A stretch of 64,000 nt of DNA from Boswellia sacra (Eukaryota; Streptophyta; Magnoliopsida; Sapindales; Burseraceae), in the NCBI GenBank assembly GCA_013180625.2, contig SNVD02013763.1:21017-85016 (forward strand). Reading direction: 5' to 3'. Under the pieces are notes generated by a model. That model ran no database searches. It saw nothing but the letters and a program-made list of their open reading frames with translations, and had not been told where the DNA came from. A program made the translations under genes and the position numbers. Below, one piece after another: positions 42,111 to 54,675 of the stretch (position 1 is the stretch's first letter; each line of letters opens with the position of its first letter).

Positions 42111-44057
42111 AGTAAGGATGTTATAAAGGACAAAGGAAGAAAAACTAAAAAGAGCAACACAAATGGCAAAGAATAGGAGTGCACCCTCAAGAAATAGGCA
42201 AATGCCCTACACTTCAAGTGTACACCCATTAGAGTAAGCACACACCTAGTCATGCTATAGGCCATACCAATTGGTGTCCAAAAGTAGAAAACAAGCAGAG
42301 TAGGTGCCACGCCCATTTGAGTAGGTGCCACGCCCATTTGAGTAGGTGCATGCCTACACCAGTCATCCCCTACCTCTAAATAGAAGAGGCGCACACCTCT
42401 TCATCTAACTACGTAGAAATCAAAAAATGCAAAAAAATCCATAGAAAATCAACCAAAACTAATCAAAATAAAGGGAAGGAAAAGGATACTTGTCAATGCA
42501 GTGATATGCTTGTCTCAATTTGCTAAAATTAGGGGCTCTTGATTTATGGGAAGTTTTCTCAATGTAGCCTACCATTATGGCTTCATTGACAGTAAGTGAA
42601 TGATGACAGGATGATTCTCTAAAGCTTAAGGATTTGTTAATTGTTGTTAGGGTCCATAGCATGAAGAAGAGGAGTCAAATGATTTTTGAGTTTTTTGGGT
42701 TGAGAGGAAAACAAAAATGTTTAGGGTATATAGAAAGTTTGTGCAAATAAGAAGAAGAGGGAAACACAAGATTTGAATATCTTGCAAAATATATGCACGT
42801 CTATATAAGGAGAAGGCACACACCTATACAAAGAGAAGGTGCATGCCTACTCTACCCAGGTATGAAGATTTTTTCTTACCCCTCTTAAAGTTTAACAAAA
42901 TATTGTTTTGATTCCCTTTGTAGAAAGACCTCAACAGAATCCAAAATGAAACCAAAGTCCTTCCAGATTTCAAAAATCACATTGGTAGCTCAGTTAAGAA
43001 AGTGGACATCGATCTTTGAAAATTGAGTGTGATAAGACCGACCTTCACGACAATATCTAAGTCCCTAAAAAAAATCCACTAACCCTGGAACTCTTTCCCT
43101 AGTGGAATCAAAATCCAAAAATAAACATTAATCCAATTTTACTCCTAATGGAATCCGAATTTTAAGATTTAACCCCAAAATCATAAATACAGTCATACTC
43201 CAGATTATGAGTCACAAATTCAATTCCTTCCCAATGGAGTTCAAACTCTAAAGATTTAGAAACAAGTTCAAATTTAGCCCCAGTGGAACCCAATTCAATT
43301 CCTACCCAAGTAAAATAAACAGGTCCAAATTCATCCTGAGTGAAACCCAAAAGTCCAAAACTTTGAAATTGAAAGTCCAAAACCTTGATTCAATCTCCCC
43401 AATGGAATCCAAAAGACAAACACCAGTCTGATTTTATCCACATGGGAGCCTGAAATCCAAAACTTCAAAAGGAGCACAAGCTCTAATCTTAAAGTTAGAT
43501 TCTTTCCTCAGAGGAATTGGAATCCCCAAAACCCCAAATTTCACAATTCAATTTCTTCCCAAATGGAAATCAAATTCAAATCCCATCTCCTCCCCAGTGA
43601 AGTCTTAACCACTTCTCAATGAAAGTCGAAAAATTCTACTTAGTCTCTTCCCTAATGGGGTTTAGTCTGATGTTCGTCCTCAACAAAATTCAAAATCTCA
43701 AAGTCAAAATCAGTCTCTTCTCAAATCAAATTCAAATCCAAAAAATTTTGAATTATGATTGAGGTTCATCCCCAATGGAGTTCCAAATCCATAATCGAAT
43801 CCTAATCACAAAGATTTATTCACTCATTTCGACCAGAAATGTCCATTAGTTACCAGGGCTCAACTAGACCGAAGAGGTCTATTAGCTGCCATGACTCAGT
43901 CAAACCAAAGAGGTCCATTAGTCTCCAGGGCTTAGTCACACTAGAGAGGTCTTCAAGCTACAGAGTGCACAATGTAGGGTTCAGACATCTAGCCTAGAGA
44001 AGGTAAAAACATGGTAAGAGTTACTTTGTTAATGTTTGTGCTCCCGTAAACCCCTCC
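42111..44057. repeat. 3' internal region of the A-D unit with degenerate tandem repeats
   Basis: 42296-42350 holds a directly repeated AGTAGGTGCCACGCCCATTTG. 42880-43800 holds irregular repeats of a CCCCAATGGAATCCAAAATCC-type unit, some 50-60 bp apart. 43845-43965 has three units around GACCAAAGAGGTCCATTAG. No gene is seen. Position before the PPT matches the tandem arrays of the other units, but the repeat sequence is different. Confidence 0.6.
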
Positions 44058-44073
44058 AAAGTAGGGGGCAAAT
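44058..44073 (+). promoter_or_regulatory. Polypurine tract before LTR D
   Basis: AAAGTAGGGGGCAAAT directly precedes TGTAGGCATT. It is the same tract as before LTRs A and C although LTR D itself has diverged. Confidence 0.78.
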
Positions 44074-45976
44074 TGTAGGCATTGAAATTTTTGCCTATGA
44101 TTTGAGGTCCAATGATGAGACATAGCACCATCATCAAAGGCATTTGTCTCTCGGCCAAAGCTTATGGACTTCTGGAAAATAACCAAAAAACTCAAAACAG
44201 AGTAAAAACCAAGATATAACCAAATAGGTTCCAAAATGTGCAAAATAGGTGCACGCCTATATGGCCTAGAGGTGCCCGTCTTGGAAGGTTTGAAACACTT
44301 CGACAAGCATCTTAAAAACCTAAAAACCACCTAGAGTAGGCATAGCGCCAACACAACAATGCATAGTAGGTGTGGTGCCTGCACAACAAGGTGCACATCT
44401 ATAGTTGAGAAGGCACATGCCTACTCTTAGGATCCCACATTGAAAAAATATGCTTCTTGCATTGCTACAGTGCAACTATATTAGCATTAATGGTTCTTTG
44501 GTGAAAGACACAGAAGACATATGAGGAATTGGTGGAGTACACTCAAAATTAATTCCTAAACACTTTGTCTAAGTTACGTTTATCATTAAAAAACCTTAAC
44601 AACTAGTTTTCCCCAAGTTCAAGCTTTGGAAGTGAGGTAATTACCCTTGAATAAGTTGTAGAATTGAGAGTCTAGTTCCTTGATTCTTTTTTTAGTTTTC
44701 TTAAATGTTTTATCAATAACGTGATTAGGTTATTTGCCATGTTTAGAAGTATGTTTAGGTGTAATGCTTAGTTTAGGGTTTAATTGCTTTATTTCCATGT
44801 TTAGCTAATTAATTAATTAATCGTTTAGTTAGTTAGTTAATTAGTTAATTACTTAGCTTTTTAGTCAAAATAAGCATGATTAGGTTGGAATCAGTTAGGT
44901 AATGTAGGCTCAAGTTTGGTAATATATGATTTGATAATGATTGTGTTGGTGATAGCAATTAGTATTTGATTGTTTTAGTTTATGAAAGTTTAGAGTTAAA
45001 ATGATGAACGAATGACATTGCCTCATGTATTCTTGATTAAGTTTAGTTGTCCTGTTAAAATTGCATTCTAAGAGTTTCTTCACGTTTTGCTAGACCATAA
45101 AACCATTAATGCATGCAAAAACTTAGTTTCTGGCCATGAATAGGCGTGCACCTATTCTTGATTTAACAGAGGTGCTTGCCTCTTCTTGCCTCTTTCAAGA
45201 AGAGGCGCATGGCCATTTGTGGTGAAGCTCTGAATTTTTCCTTTTATTTATATTATATACCCTTCTAGTTCAAAATGAATTATTGTTTCTCTGTTTGCTT
45301 TGCAATGCATGAGTGAACTATTTAGATTATTCTTCTCGTTATTAAATGTCATGAATGATATGATGAGCTTTGATTTATTTAAGTTAATTATTTTACTTTT
45401 GTGATCAATTATATTGTTTGTATAGGTTATGACGTGATAGTTAGACTCCCTTATAACTCTTATTATCCACTCTATCATTTACTTTTTACATTATTTGGGC
45501 AATTGATGTAATCCCATACCCAACTCCCCCATGTTTGAAAGGCAAATTTAACTTTATTATCCTCCCTCTTTCTATGGATGTTTAATAATTAATTCACTCC
45601 ACATGTCTAAGAAGATAAAATTTTGTTGTGTGCAAAATGAATTTTAGATTCAGATGGATAGAAATGATGACTTAGAAGATCTCGAACTAGTAAACCCTAT
45701 TAGAAGCTAGACATTGTCCAGATATACTGAAAGTTCGTACCTAACTTCCCAATCCTAGCTCTAAAGGGGTGATGGGTAGTTAGGTCTAGAAGTAAGGGAT
45801 CAGCTACCATCATTCACATTTTTTCTGTGGTTAATTACTCAAGTGGCGGCTCCATTTCTATTCTTCGGATCTTGCCCCCATGGCTTGATCTAAAGACCCT
45901 CCAAGTCTCCTCATAGAACTTAGAAAAGTTATGCTGAGAATGCCATAGCTCTGGTAGGATGGAAGCCCCATCCACA
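44074..45976 (+). mobile_element. LTR D, diverged Tat/Ogre-like 3' LTR
   Basis: It begins TGTAGGCATTGAAATTTTTG and ends ..GCCCCATCCACA, about 1.9 kb. Tail blocks are shared with A, B, C and E: CCCAACTCCCCCATGTTTGA, TAAGAAGATAAAA, AAGGGATCAGCTACCATCAT, the GTGGCGGCTCC-like segment. The front half hardly resembles theirs. Its right edge abuts host-gene-like sequence, so it ends the retroelement cluster. Confidence 0.68.
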
Positions 45977-47115
45977 TCTGCTCCTTCATAAAATTTAAAA
46001 GTTGGAAACCGCTACAAATTTATTCTCGTGCAACATCTTCATTAACACAATCTCTAGCATTATCTATGCAAATCCTTGTTAGGAATTGTAATCTTGTACA
46101 CCGATTTCTTGACCCAATGTGCCAAATAATGGTACTACAACTGGGTCCCCAGTGTATCAATACACATTTTAACTAACTTGTCAAAATGATGAGTTTGGCC
46201 ATTCTTGAAAATCCATATTTGTTTTCTTATATGGACCACTTCTTTTCAACATTGTGATATGCTAGGCTGAGAAATGTTAGAAAACCATGGTATCTCCATG
46301 TCATTTTCTAAGATATTGTCATCACTAGCCTCCCTTGAGACTAACAAATCAAACGAAGCATCTGCAAAATACAACAACAAAAGGGCCAATTTCCTATTAA
46401 TTAATCAAATATAAAATCAAATTTTTATAGAAAATCATAATATTTGAAACAAATATTTTAACAATAAAAATTTGAAAATTTCACCTGCAAAAACAGTGAC
46501 TATGCCAATTTGAATTGTAAATGAAAATTTAAATATCACACTCCTAGTAGCATATATATCTTAAACTACCCAAAATAGCGTTTAGACAACAACTGATAAT
46601 CTTTTTATTAGATAAGAAAAAAGTATTTTTGAAATTACATACTATTCATTTATTTGTGATAACATCCCACAATTCACTTCTTTTGCTCTAGTATTTTCAA
46701 AAACAAAATGAAAGACCAAAATTTGATTCACATATGAAAAGTTTTAGAAATATAGCACAAAATAAGGAAATAGCTCCTGTCCAAGATGGTTTTTTGAAAT
46801 CATTTGCATTAAACACATTGAAATTAGATGAAATACCATTAAATGTATTCAACGAAAAAGTAAAAACTTCTAATTAGTTTTTAACTTCTATGGTTAACCA
46901 AAACCCACAGTTAGCTCAATAATGAAAGAAAAAATTAAGTTCCTTAAGAAGACAAATACCAGGATTTTAGCCGGCTTCCAAATCTGAGGGGAGGCTAAAG
47001 AGTACATGGGATTTGTTATTGCAGGGGAAGAAATTTTTGGTTTTGGGGAGTTAAGATAAAAGTTTATGAGGGAAGTAGATGGAGGAGGAGTAGGAGAAGA
47101 GACAAAGTGTTTCAA
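45977..47115 (-). pseudogene. Decayed PPR-like gene, 5' part, cut by the retroelement cluster
   Basis: On the minus strand an exon starts at 47115 with MKHFVSSPTPPPSTSLINFY and runs to about 46960, where ATCCTG|GTATTT is a donor. This N-terminus is Ser/Pro-rich like an organelle-targeting peptide. After an intron, TTTTGCAG leads at 46353 into a second exon: DASFDLLVSREASDDN, EIPWFSNISQPS, a stop, then KEVVHIRKQIWIFKNGQTHH and, after a frameshift, a LFGTLGQEIGVQDYN segment. This resembles P-class pentatricopeptide proteins of the At4g04790 kind. The assignment is from memory and tentative. It stops at the end of LTR D. Confidence 0.45.
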
Positions 47116-48140
47116 GGTACCTTCTCAAATAGTGGTGAGGTTTTAGCTCTGCTGGTGGCTTGGAGGCTTGAGCGGGAAAGAAGGCTTATTAGTTTTTTCA
47201 CATCGAAGGCTGACTTGGCATTTGATTCTATTCCTCCTATTTTTGTTTTTGTTTTTTCTATAGGAAAGAACGGGTTTCAGTGAACCTCTTTGTATTGGTA
47301 CCGCCTTTCCCACATTCAACAATAATTAGTCATAAGGTGTGTTTAGGAGAAAAATCCGTTGTTAGCTAAGTTATCTCAACAAGTTGCGGGTGTTTGTTAA
47401 ATTAACTTTCCAAAATTATTGTGCTTTCCAAAAGCTATGAATGTGTTTGGTAAATTTGATTTTCAAAATCTCAATTTCAATAAAATTCCTAAAATGTATA
47501 TAATTTTTTTGATAAAAGAAATTATAATAATATATAAATAAATTAAAAAATATAATGTCAAAATAATTAAAAATTGTAAATATCAAGAATAAATAAAATA
47601 AGATATTAAATACATTTATTAATTTTATAATAAAAATAATTAAAAAATAGAAAATGAAACTGCCGCCAGGTTGATGTGGCCAATCACTATTTGTCAGGCA
47701 CGTCCAGTGACACTACCACCACCAGAGAAGTCGTTGGAGGGAGCCCTCTCCATATCCACCATCGTCTTGTCCATTTATAGTGATCATTGACGAGATCCAG
47801 CATTTGAAGTTACGGTTGCCGAAACTTTAACCTTAGATCTCCGGCGATAGGCGACATAAAAGGCGAAGATACCAATGGATTTGGAGAGAGTGAACGACAA
47901 GCCTAGAAGTGATGGCGGTGCTGCTAACATGCCACTTTGACAATGGCTAGTGACCGACGCAACTGATGTCTGACGACTATAATAGCTGGCGTTCGACAAC
48001 TACAGTAGCTGGTGTCCGACAATTTTTTATTTTTAAAAAATTTATTTTAAAAAATAATTTTAAATAAATTTTAATTTATTTAAATAGATAGTTTAAATTT
48101 TTAGTATTTAGGGGGATTTTTGAATTTAATTATTTTGTAG
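47116..48140. other. Upstream region of the PPR-like gene, AT-rich, no gene supported
   Basis: 47116-47290 could be its promoter/5' region. 47335-47470 holds TGTTTGTTAAATTAACTTTC and GTGTTTGGTAAA segments, with inverted similarity to 49540-49735 (TTTACCAAACAC). 47660-48020 is GC-richer; the minus-strand 71-codon frame at 47999-47784 has no recognisable domain. Confidence 0.35.
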
Positions 48141-49509
48141 TAAGGGTGTTCAAAATCCAAACCAATCCACTCAAACCAACCAATCCAATCCAAACTAATC
48201 AAATTTTGATTGGATTTGATTAAATGACGGATTGGATTGGATTAGGATTTTTAAAAACCGAATAAATTGGATTGTATGATGGATCACATTAAAAAAATTC
48301 GTCATAAACCAATCCAATCCAATAAAAGGTAATAAGAGTAAATATGTAACATATAAAAAATAAAAGTGACCAAGCCATTATAATTTTAATAAAATAAACT
48401 ATGCTTAACTCTAATTAAGTAACCGTTAATACACAAGATCTATAATATGCATGGTATCAATGCTAATGCATGAAATAGATTGTTTCATATTGTGCATGGC
48501 TCATTGGAGTCCGATAAATTTATTTAAAATTGCAATATGTGTATTGGAATGATTTAAATGTTTATTGTTATTTTTATTTAGGCACTTTAAATAATTTAGA
48601 AATGAATTTTTATGTCTTATATTATGAGCTACAAATCATTTTTAAAGCTACATTAGTATACTATCATTATATTTATATCATATCACATTGACATGTGTTT
48701 TTTATCGGATCATTGGATTTTTTTTAAAGTTTCCTTGAATTTGAATTGATTTATATTTTTATGGATCGGATCGGACTAGACTGGATTATGTTTTCTACAA
48801 AATCGGAATTGGATGAGATTTCAATCTTTGATTGGATTGGATTGGATTAAAAAATCTCTAAACTGATCAATATATGATTAGATTGATTAGGAGTGGCAAA
48901 ATGACCTGGACGTCTGAGGCCAGAGAATTGCCCGAAAAACCGGAAAAATTGGCTAGGGTTGGGGCTAGGGACCCAGAATTGAACTCGGGGCATGTAATTG
49001 AAATTTGACTTATGCTAAATCATATGTAATTGAAATTAAAATTATGCTGAATCAATTTCATGTCCCTTAGTTTTCAATACTTACTTCTAACCCCTTATTT
49101 AAATTTAAGCCCATTTCTTACTTTTTTTTTAAAGAGCCCAACAGCCCAAGGCCCACCCTGCCCATGCCAAAATTGAAACAATTAAAGAGGTTAAAACAAG
49201 CTATTGCACCCATGACTACCCCTTCCCCTTTGTGTATATTGAAACCTTGCAACATGCTACCACTGGGCTATAACCCATTTAACTCAAAATATTGGACACC
49301 AATAATATATACAAACTACAAAAGGCTATCAGAATTTAAAAAAAAAAAAAGTCCAATCCAATTGGAAAACCCAACCTTGGCCTTGGGAAAAGAATTTCGA
49401 CAAATTTTTCGAGGTTGGGGTCCTCGACTCGGCCCCGGCCCCAAATTTTGCCATCCCTAAGATTGATTATTAGCTAAATTGATTGAATTCAAACCAACGA
49501 AAACCCCTA
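48141..49509. mobile_element. Non-autonomous hAT-type element (outer), rich in TTGGATTGGA motifs
   Basis: It starts TAAGGGTGTTCAAAATCCAA; its right end is ..CGAAAACCCCTA, giving imperfect inverted ends (TAAGGGTGTTC versus TAGGGGTTTTC). Flanks TTTTGTAG and TTATGTAG match at 7 of 8 bases, an 8-bp duplication as for hAT. It contains many CCAATCCAATCC/GGATTGGATT inverted pairs. No transposase. It is interrupted by the element at 48888-49459. Confidence 0.6.
48888..49459. mobile_element. hAT-type MITE (inner)
   Basis: Ends TAGGAGTGGCAAAAT and ATTTTGCCATCCCTA (13 of 15 complementary). Perfect 8-bp target duplication AGATTGAT at 48880-48887 and 49460-49467. 572 bp. The frame at 49164-49457 is not supported as a gene. 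It is nested inside 48141-49509, so it is the younger of the two. Confidence 0.85.
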
Positions 49510-51233
49510 TTATGTAGGGATAATTTTGGTATTTTTGTCTATCCAAATTTAGCTTTTCAAACTCTTATTTTCAAATGTTACCCCCTACATGCTTTTGTAA
49601 TCCGAAATAAAATTAGATTATCCAAGCAGTAGCTTCTTGGACAATCAATTTTCAATTGGTTTACCAAACACTAAAATAGTTGTAATTAGTAGCAGAATCT
49701 AAAAGCTATTGTCCAACAGCCAGGCTGACGCACTCATAGTATGTAAATTTTTCGAGAAATGATAATTTATCACAGAAACCCCTAATTTAGAATATTTTTC
49801 AATTTTTCCAACTATTTTCCCAAATTAAACATTGTATTAGAACTTGACATAGCCTAGAATTGGGTTTTCAGCTATTTTCCCAAGCTGCCCTAACTTTTCA
49901 ATTACTGAATAATGACCTTGGATTTTAGGTTGCTATTTTAGGTTTCAATTACTGAATAATGACCTTGGATTTTCAAAACTCCTATTTGATCTCATCATAT
50001 CATCAATAATATAATTAAATTCTTGAAAACAAAATTCTCAATCCCTCTAATCATCTTTTCGCTCTCATTTTTTTTCCTTAAAATTTATCATGTTCAGTAG
50101 TAGGCATGAAATTTTCTATGCCCAAACATCCTTGATATGAAACCTAAAAAGCCATTGCAACACGGCATTGCGGCAAAGATAAGACACCCCACCACTAGAA
50201 ACACTTCATTGCCAAACCAATTAGATACCCAAGTCAACCATTGCAACACATCTCAAAAACCCAAAGAAAAAGCAAACTGCCACTCTACATAACTCTGGGA
50301 CTAAAGAGACCCACCTCCCCCGTAGGTTTCTTTAGAAGAGGACTATTTTTTTTTTCAAAATCTATAATTAACAATACAATAATAATAGAATAATATTAAA
50401 TATAAATAAACAAGTAAAATAGTTGTAGATACATATTAGTCATTAATAAATAATTATATTATATTAATACTTTATTATTAATAATATATATTAAATAATT
50501 TACATTTTAAAATAATATTAATTTTACGTCTTAAAAAATAATTATATAGTTAATAATTTTTATGAAAATCCTACATTATAAGTTTATTAAAATCATTAAT
50601 TATGCAAATTTTAAATTTATTAATTACTCAACTATAGTTTAATATATTAATAAATAATTCTTATTTTTGTTTAAATATTTGACAGTCTTTTTCTAAATTG
50701 ATTTTAATTATTTTATGATAATGTATTAAAAATTAAAAATAATAAATAACATACAATACTAATTTGAAATTTGTATTATATATTTAATTTTTTGAAATAT
50801 ATTTTAATAATTTTATTTTCATAAAAAAATTATGAAAAAGGTTTAACATATATCAAATAATTATATTATCATTTACAAAATATATTATTGTAATGTTACA
50901 TATGAATAAACTATTATTAAATAAAAATATAAAATAATTTATAAATAATTAAAATATTTTTATTAAAATTAAACTTGTATAAAAATTGAAGAAGTTTATA
51001 TTTGAAAAGTAATTTCTTAAAAATTATCTTATAATAATATAGTCTTATCTTATAAGGCACCAAACATAAGACAATACGATATATAGTACAATCTCAAACA
51101 CTTATTCGTGATTCTAATCTCAATCCCAGTCCATAGTTATCTTAAAAGATACTAATAATTGAAGAACTTTTATTATCAACTTCATATGCATTTTTTTTTT
51201 AAATTAATGAGATAGATCCCTTGAGATACCATG
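49510..51233. other. AT-rich intergenic DNA, no gene seen
   Basis: 49830-50340 has moderate GC; 50340-51150 is extremely AT-rich with many ATAATTATTA-type runs. No reading frame, RNA or clear repeat boundary can be supported. Confidence 0.5.
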
Positions 51234-51983
51234 TAGGGGTGTTCAAGATCAAATGTAGTCCATCAAAACCGACCAATCCAGTCCAAATTTACTTGTATTT
51301 GGAGAATTAATGGATCAAATTAGATTAAAAAAAATAAAAAGATGAACCAATTGGATTAGTTAGCAGATTACATCACAAAAATCCACCAAAATTTGATCCG
51401 ATCTAAACAATATATATAATCCTAAAGAATTATAGTCAAATTTTATATGATTTTAACTTAAAATATATAATGCAAACATTTTATTTATTTTACGTAAATA
51501 TTAATCTAAAGAAAATCTAAAATATATACAACATTTTCTTATGCCATATTTCATAAGACTTTTGTACTTTCATCAAATAATATATTTAGTTAGATGTTTC
51601 TTAATATCATATTGGATTTGATTTATATCTTTTAAGATTGGATTGGATTGTATGGGGAGTTTTGTTATTTAAACTCCCAAAAATCTCTTTCTAGCCCCAA
51701 TTTAACTAAAATAAAAATTAACAAAGTATTTTATATGAAAATGAATAAAGAGGACATGTATGTTTTTAGTATGCCCCTTTTAATTACTTAATTTACAGAA
51801 TTTTTTAAAATCAAAATTAAAAAAATATTTTAAGTCTTTATTTTTACTTGAAATTAAGATCTATTTAAACATATTTGAAATTGATGTCATATGTTTATAT
51901 TGTGCTTTTGAATGATTAAGAATGGATCTTTACTATTGGAAAAACAATAATGAAGAAAAAGGTAAACTTTTTGTTTCTGTTTC

Positions 51984-51998
51984 ATTATTGTTGTTGTT

Positions 51999-52033
<35 letters not shown>

Positions 52034-52034
52034 G
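51984..52034 (+). repeat. (TTG)n microsatellite
   Basis: About 16 TTG/GTT units in a run, with one ATT interruption near the start. Confidence 0.9.
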
Positions 52035-52627
52035 ATTATTATCATTATTTTGTTGTAAAATCTTTTGTTCAATTGCTAGGAGCTGAATATTTTCAACTTA
52101 TTCGGTTTAGTGTAGTCGAGCATTAGCATATTAAATTCAATGTAATTGAACGACGTAAATATGTATTATTATCTAAACATCTTATTTTTTAAACAAAAAG
52201 TTATACAAATTTACAATTTGAATAGGCAACATATACAAACTTTAAGAAAAATAACATATAATTTCAACATATACAAACTTTATCAAAAGAGCAAAACCCT
52301 AGACAAACGGTAAGAAAACAGCTAGGTAGAAATATGGAGAGCAAAAACAATTGTAATGCTGAAGAAAAAGAGTTAAAAAATTGAGATTGTTGATGGCATA
52401 AGTTCTAAAATTAAATATAATTTTTTTAAAAGAAACATCAATTATAAGATATGTAAAAAGGGTATCCTTGGTCTTATATAAAGTATATTTATAAACTTTT
52501 ATCTTCGAATATTTTGTAATTGAAGTAAGGCTTAAAAAGGATTTAGAAGAGCTCAAATAACAACATTGATGTATTGGATCTCAATAATTGTTATTGGATC
52601 GGATTGGATTGAAAAATTAATCCTCAA

Positions 52628-53340
52628 GAGTAGATCCATTCAGCCCCATTTTCTATCTCATTAACCCCCACCTTGAAATTAAATAAGGCTAAAATTGTAA
52701 TAAAAATATAATAAATAAGATAATTAATACTGAGCAAGAGGACTTAACAAAAGCTCTTGTTTTCCTTATTAGGTGAGAATCTTTTTCCCTATTTTCTCTC
52801 TAATTTAACATTAACTTCACCCTTTTTGTCTCTCTCCAATTTTTTTTATGTCAAATTAATTAGGATCCATTATTTCCTTTTCTTTTTAAATTTCAACCCA
52901 TCGTATAATCTTAGATCTAAACATCAAATCATCTATTTTTCTTTCTTTCTCTCTTCCTGTCAAACACCAAAAGTAATAAAATTTTGATTAATTATTTTGT
53001 TGATATGAATTTGAAGAATTCAAAAATAAAAAAAGAAACAAGTTAAAACCTTTGATTTTTTTTTTTGGAATGTATTTTGGATTTTAGTGTTTAAATTTAT
53101 AAAAAATAAAAAAAAGTCATACACTATTAAGATTATATGATAATTTAATTAAAGATTAAATTGAAGGGGAAAAAATGTCAAACATCATTAAAATCAAATG
53201 AGAATGAATTAAGTTTACCATAAAAATATTTGAAATTGAATATTGAGTATAATGAAAGATTATTTAATTTACAATTTTATCCTCATTAAATAAAGGTGGG
53301 GGTTAATGAGATAAATGCAGGCTAAATAGAACAACTCATC
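52628..53340. mobile_element. MITE with perfect 20-bp inverted repeat core
   Basis: ATCTCATTAACCCCCACCTT at 52655-52674 is exactly complementary to 53293-53312. Imperfect similarity continues outward about 25 bases on each side (GAGTAGATCCATTCAGCC versus GAGTTGTTCTATTTAGCC), so the true ends lie near 52628 and 53340. The interior is AT-rich and non-coding. The superfamily is not settled; long inverted repeats suggest Mutator-like, but a target duplication is not visible. Confidence 0.6.
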
Positions 53341-53413
53341 TTCAAACTAACCACCATTGGATTATATTGATTTGTAGTCAAATCTATTGGATTCATACTG
53401 ACAAACACCCTTA

Positions 53414-54675
53414 CATTGTAATTTAGGAAAAAAAATTTATTAGTATTTCACATTAGACATCTTGTAGTTGAAAGAAAAAAAAAAAAGATTTGTTGATAAT
53501 ATGTAAAATGTCTTTGATGAAATGAAAAAAAAAAAATCTTTTCTCCTTTGAACTTTTAAAATGTGTCTCTTGCACTCTTGCTTTATATTTGATTTGGCAC
53601 TTATTTTGATTTTTTAAAGAAAAATTAAATCTATTTACATTTATTAAAGTTTATTTTTCAAATAATAGAATTCAAGATTGAAACTTAATTGAATGAAATA
53701 TACAACAAAAAGCAAATAAACATTTTATAAGCTATATTATATAATGATACAGAGACATTCATATAAATATATATACACCAATCACAATTTTGATAAGGGG
53801 TTAATTAATGTCCCCCCTTAGGTTCATTATAAAAAACCGATCATCCTTCTGGTATCGAAAATTGCATTTTACCTCTTACAATCAATCGGAAAACTGACAT
53901 GGCAGTTTTTTTATCACAATGAAATCCCTTTTCGATCCTTGAAAACTCTAAATAATGTAAATTAAATAGTGATTAAAATATAAATAACCAAAATTATACA
54001 AAAAAAAAAAAATAATAATATCCTCATCTTCTTCTATCCTCACCCGGTTCATCTTCGTTCAACCTTAAAAGAAATTCAACAACCCCAATCAAATAGTCTT
54101 TCACCCTTCAACAAATCACACAACCCCAACACAAAATCACAAATCTTCCTCAAGTTCATCTTCATCCAACTCATCTCTCATCCCTTAACAAATCACAAAA
54201 TCTCAACCAGTAATCCTTATAAAAAGTACCCAAATTTTTAGAAACCCTGAACAAATCACATAATCTCAATTATTGTGTACAGTTGCTGTGTTAGGGTGGT
54301 GTGGACTAGGTTTTTCGATTATTGTGTTGTTGCTCAGGTTTGTGCACGAGGGCTTTTGTGGTGTGTGAGAGGGTTGTTGGATGGATACTGTAGGAGGCTT
54401 TCTTTGGATCTCTTCCTTTTGCAATTACTGTCGTTTCGTGTTCGGGTGGCTTTGTCGTTTCATGCGATTAGGTTGAGCAAGAATTGTGTTTTGACCTCTG
54501 TGTGTGGAAGAAGGCTGTTGCAGTGTGCAATGGCTTCTGTACGATGGTTATTTTGTGTTAGCTTCTATGGGTTGTTTGTAGCTGGAGCTATAAGATGGGG
54601 GTAATGGGTAGGACTTTTGGTGCAAGGTGAGGTTTAACGGGTGGGGCTACAGCTGCAAGGTGAGGTGGCTGCTGG
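53414..54675. other. Intergenic DNA, no gene supported
   Basis: AT-rich until about 54270, then GC-richer to 54675. A 109-codon + strand frame at 54275-54601 (Cys/Leu/Arg-rich, from MYSCCVRVVWTRFFDYCV) has no recognisable domain and no conserved neighbour; I do not call it a gene. Confidence 0.45.

Larger units (their letters stand above)
51234..53413. mobile_element. Possible hAT-type element with nested MITE
   Basis: Left edge TAGGGGTGTTCAAG and right edge ..AACACCCTTA are inverted (TAAGGGTGTTTG), and both edges are followed inward by GGATTGGATTG-type motifs like the element at 48141. No convincing 8-bp duplication is found (ATACCATG versus CATTGTAA), so the two edges may belong to different copies. 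No transposase is seen. Confidence 0.4.

Noticed and set aside
47784..47999. 71-codon minus-strand frame
   Set aside because: No recognisable motif; it overlaps low-complexity repeats (AGCTGGCGTTCGACAAC-type).
54275..54604. 109-codon frame rich in Cys, Leu and Arg
   Set aside because: No domain, no homologous neighbour, no upstream promoter or splice context; likely chance in GC-richer DNA beside a MITE.
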